The translations under genes and the position numbers were made by a program. From positions 62,001 to 126,000 of the forward strand of contig NZ_JAEUAN010000007.1 in assembly GCF_019511445.1 (NCBI RefSeq): a stretch of DNA of 64,000 bases, given 5' to 3'. Each line of letters starts with the position of its first letter. The first letter of the stretch is position 1. Source of the stretch: Aliirhizobium wenxiniae. Its GTDB lineage: Bacteria > Pseudomonadota > Alphaproteobacteria > Rhizobiales > Rhizobiaceae. The notes below the pieces were generated by a model. That model made no database searches and had not been told where the DNA came from. It was given only the letters and a program-made list of their open reading frames with translations. Below are positions 63,059 to 64,000 of this stretch, in pieces.

Positions 63059-64000
63059 ATGACCGATATTTCCGCCGTTCTCGATCGCGCCGACCAGAAC
63101 CTCTCCGACAGCATCGAACGTCTCTTCTCGCTCGTTCGTATCCAGTCGATCTCGACTGATCCGGCCTACAAGGCCGAATGCCGCAAGGCTGCCGAATGGC
63201 TGGTCACTGAGCTGAAGGGCATCGGCTTCGATGCCTCCGTGCGCGATACTGCCGGTCATCCGATGGTCGTCGCGCATCATGACGCCGCCACCGCCGATGC
63301 GCCGCATGTGCTTTTCTACGGCCATTACGACGTGCAGCCGGTCGATCCGATCGAACTTTGGGAGGATTCTCCGTTCGAGCCGAAGATCAAGGAGCTTTCG
63401 CCCGGTCGCAAGGTGCTGACCGGCCGTGGCACAGCAGACGACAAGGGCCAGCTGATGACCTTCGTCGAAGCCTGCCGCGCCTACAAGGAAGTCAACGGCT
63501 CACTGCCGATCCGCGTCACCATCCTGTTCGAAGGCGAAGAAGAATCCGGTTCGCCGTCGCTGAAGCCGTTTCTCGATGCGAACGCAGCCGAACTGAAGGC
63601 TGAATTTGCCCTCGTCTGCGACACGAGCATGTGGGATGGCGATACGCCGGCGATCGCTGCGGCACTGCGTGGTCTCGTCGGTGAGGAAATCGTCATCAAG
63701 GCGGCTGACCGCGACCTGCATTCCGGCCTGTTCGGTGGGGCTGCCGCCAACCCGATCCATATCCTTACCGACATTCTCGCCGGTCTGCATGACGAGACCG
63801 GCCGGGTGACGCTCGAAGGTTTTTACGAAGGCGTCGAAGAAACCCCGACCAATATCAAGGAAGGCTGGGAAACGCTTGGTCGCAGCTCAGAGAGTTTTCT
63901 TGGCGGCGTCGGCCTTTCGATCCCGTCGGGCGAAAAGGGCCGTTCCGTGCTGGAACTGACCTGGGCACGTCCGACTGCGGAAGTGAACGGCATTACCGGC
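63059..64000 (+). CDS. M20-family dipeptidase/peptidase (5' part only)
   Basis: These 314 codons of a zinc metallopeptidase of the M20/ArgE/DapE family continue past the right edge. Visible are FYGHYDVQP (His and Asp metal/catalytic), GRGTADDKGQ (bridging Asp) and FEGEEESGSPS (catalytic Glu plus metal Glu). The dimerisation domain begins after about residue 210 (DRDLHSGLFGG). It is probably a cytoplasmic peptidase. The ATG at 63059 is divergent from lldP across 226 nt. Confidence 0.93.
   Translation, partial: MTDISAVLDRADQNLSDSIERLFSLVRIQSISTDPAYKAECRKAAEWLVTELKGIGFDASVRDTAGHPMVVAHHDAATADAPHVLFYGHYDVQPVDPIELWEDSPFEPKIKELSPGRKVLTGRGTADDKGQLMTFVEACRAYKEVNGSLPIRVTILFEGEEESGSPSLKPFLDANAAELKAEFALVCDTSMWDGDTPAIAAALRGLVGEEIVIKAADRDLHSGLFGGAAANPIHILTDILAGLHDETGRVTLEGFYEGVEETPTNIKEGWETLGRSSESFLGGVGLSIPSGEKGRSVLELTWARPTAEVNGITG

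Noticed and set aside
1..64000. CRISPR arrays, prophage, insertion sequences, integrases
   Set aside because: No regularly spaced direct repeats, transposase-like or phage-like proteins were found on either strand.

Overview
The window is chromosomal DNA of a Rhizobiaceae alphaproteobacterium (Rhizobium, Agrobacterium or Neorhizobium type). The support is gene content and style: cyoABCD followed by SURF1, a yejABEF-ghrA block, a DUF1236 protein, a RIME-like intergenic repeat, a polA/marR junction that appears to hold an alpha-r7-type small RNA, high-GC codon use, and densely packed genes with ATGA/TGATG overlaps. Genus and species assignments are inference. I see no prophage, insertion sequence, CRISPR array or rRNA operon.

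Layout. (1) 1-3.4 kb: 5' part of a BMP-family solute-binding protein, msrA, a small membrane protein, tRNA-Thr(GGT) and an MFS transporter. (2) 3.7-8.7 kb: the cytochrome bo3 quinol oxidase operon cyoABCD plus the assembly factor SURF1. (3) 9.0-12.7 kb: a 907-residue ABC-exporter-like protein in which every nucleotide-binding motif has decayed and whose ATPase domain carries a long insertion. It is followed by a cyclic-nucleotide-binding-domain protein and faces a small methyltransferase. (4) 12.7-28.0 kb: a surface-polysaccharide region (nucleotide-sugar dehydrogenase, GT4, polysaccharide deacetylase, GT32, GT4, two MurG-like glycosyltransferases, UDP-glucuronate 4-epimerase-type gene). A complete oligopeptide-type ABC transporter lies inside it. 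(5) 28.0-43.8 kb: housekeeping and peptide transport, comprising a RIME repeat, a receiver-only response regulator, a DUF1236 glycine-zipper protein, pncB, ghrA with yejFEBA, mepA, mgsA-glk, an MsbA-like exporter, dapB and gpmA. (6) 43.9-56.9 kb: a complete C-P lyase phosphonate cluster, with phnF divergent from phnGHIJKL, a hexapeptide acetyltransferase, phnC, phnD, phnE1, phnE2, a DUF1045 protein, phnM and phnN. (7) 56.9-64 kb: a small hypothetical gene, polA, an sRNA candidate, a MarR regulator, L-lactate permease and the start of an M20 peptidase.

How the genes work together. The phn cluster is a self-contained phosphorus-scavenging module: import (PhnCDE1E2), triphosphoribosylation and C-P bond cleavage (PhnGHIJKL, PhnM), and return of the sugar phosphate to PRPP (PhnN). 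No phnP is present, and a two-HxTL-motif DUF1045 protein sits where a cyclic phosphodiesterase would be needed. Candidate 11-bp-periodic Pho boxes precede phnG, phnC and the DUF1045 gene, and a perfect palindrome in front of phnG is a likely PhnF operator. yejABEF imports peptides, possibly linked to murein recycling given the nearby mepA. mgsA and glk sit together as glycolysis-entry functions.

The least conventional items are the pseudo-ATPase ABC protein with its cNMP-binding partner, the polysaccharide/peptide-transporter composite locus, and the DUF1045 protein as a possible PhnP substitute.
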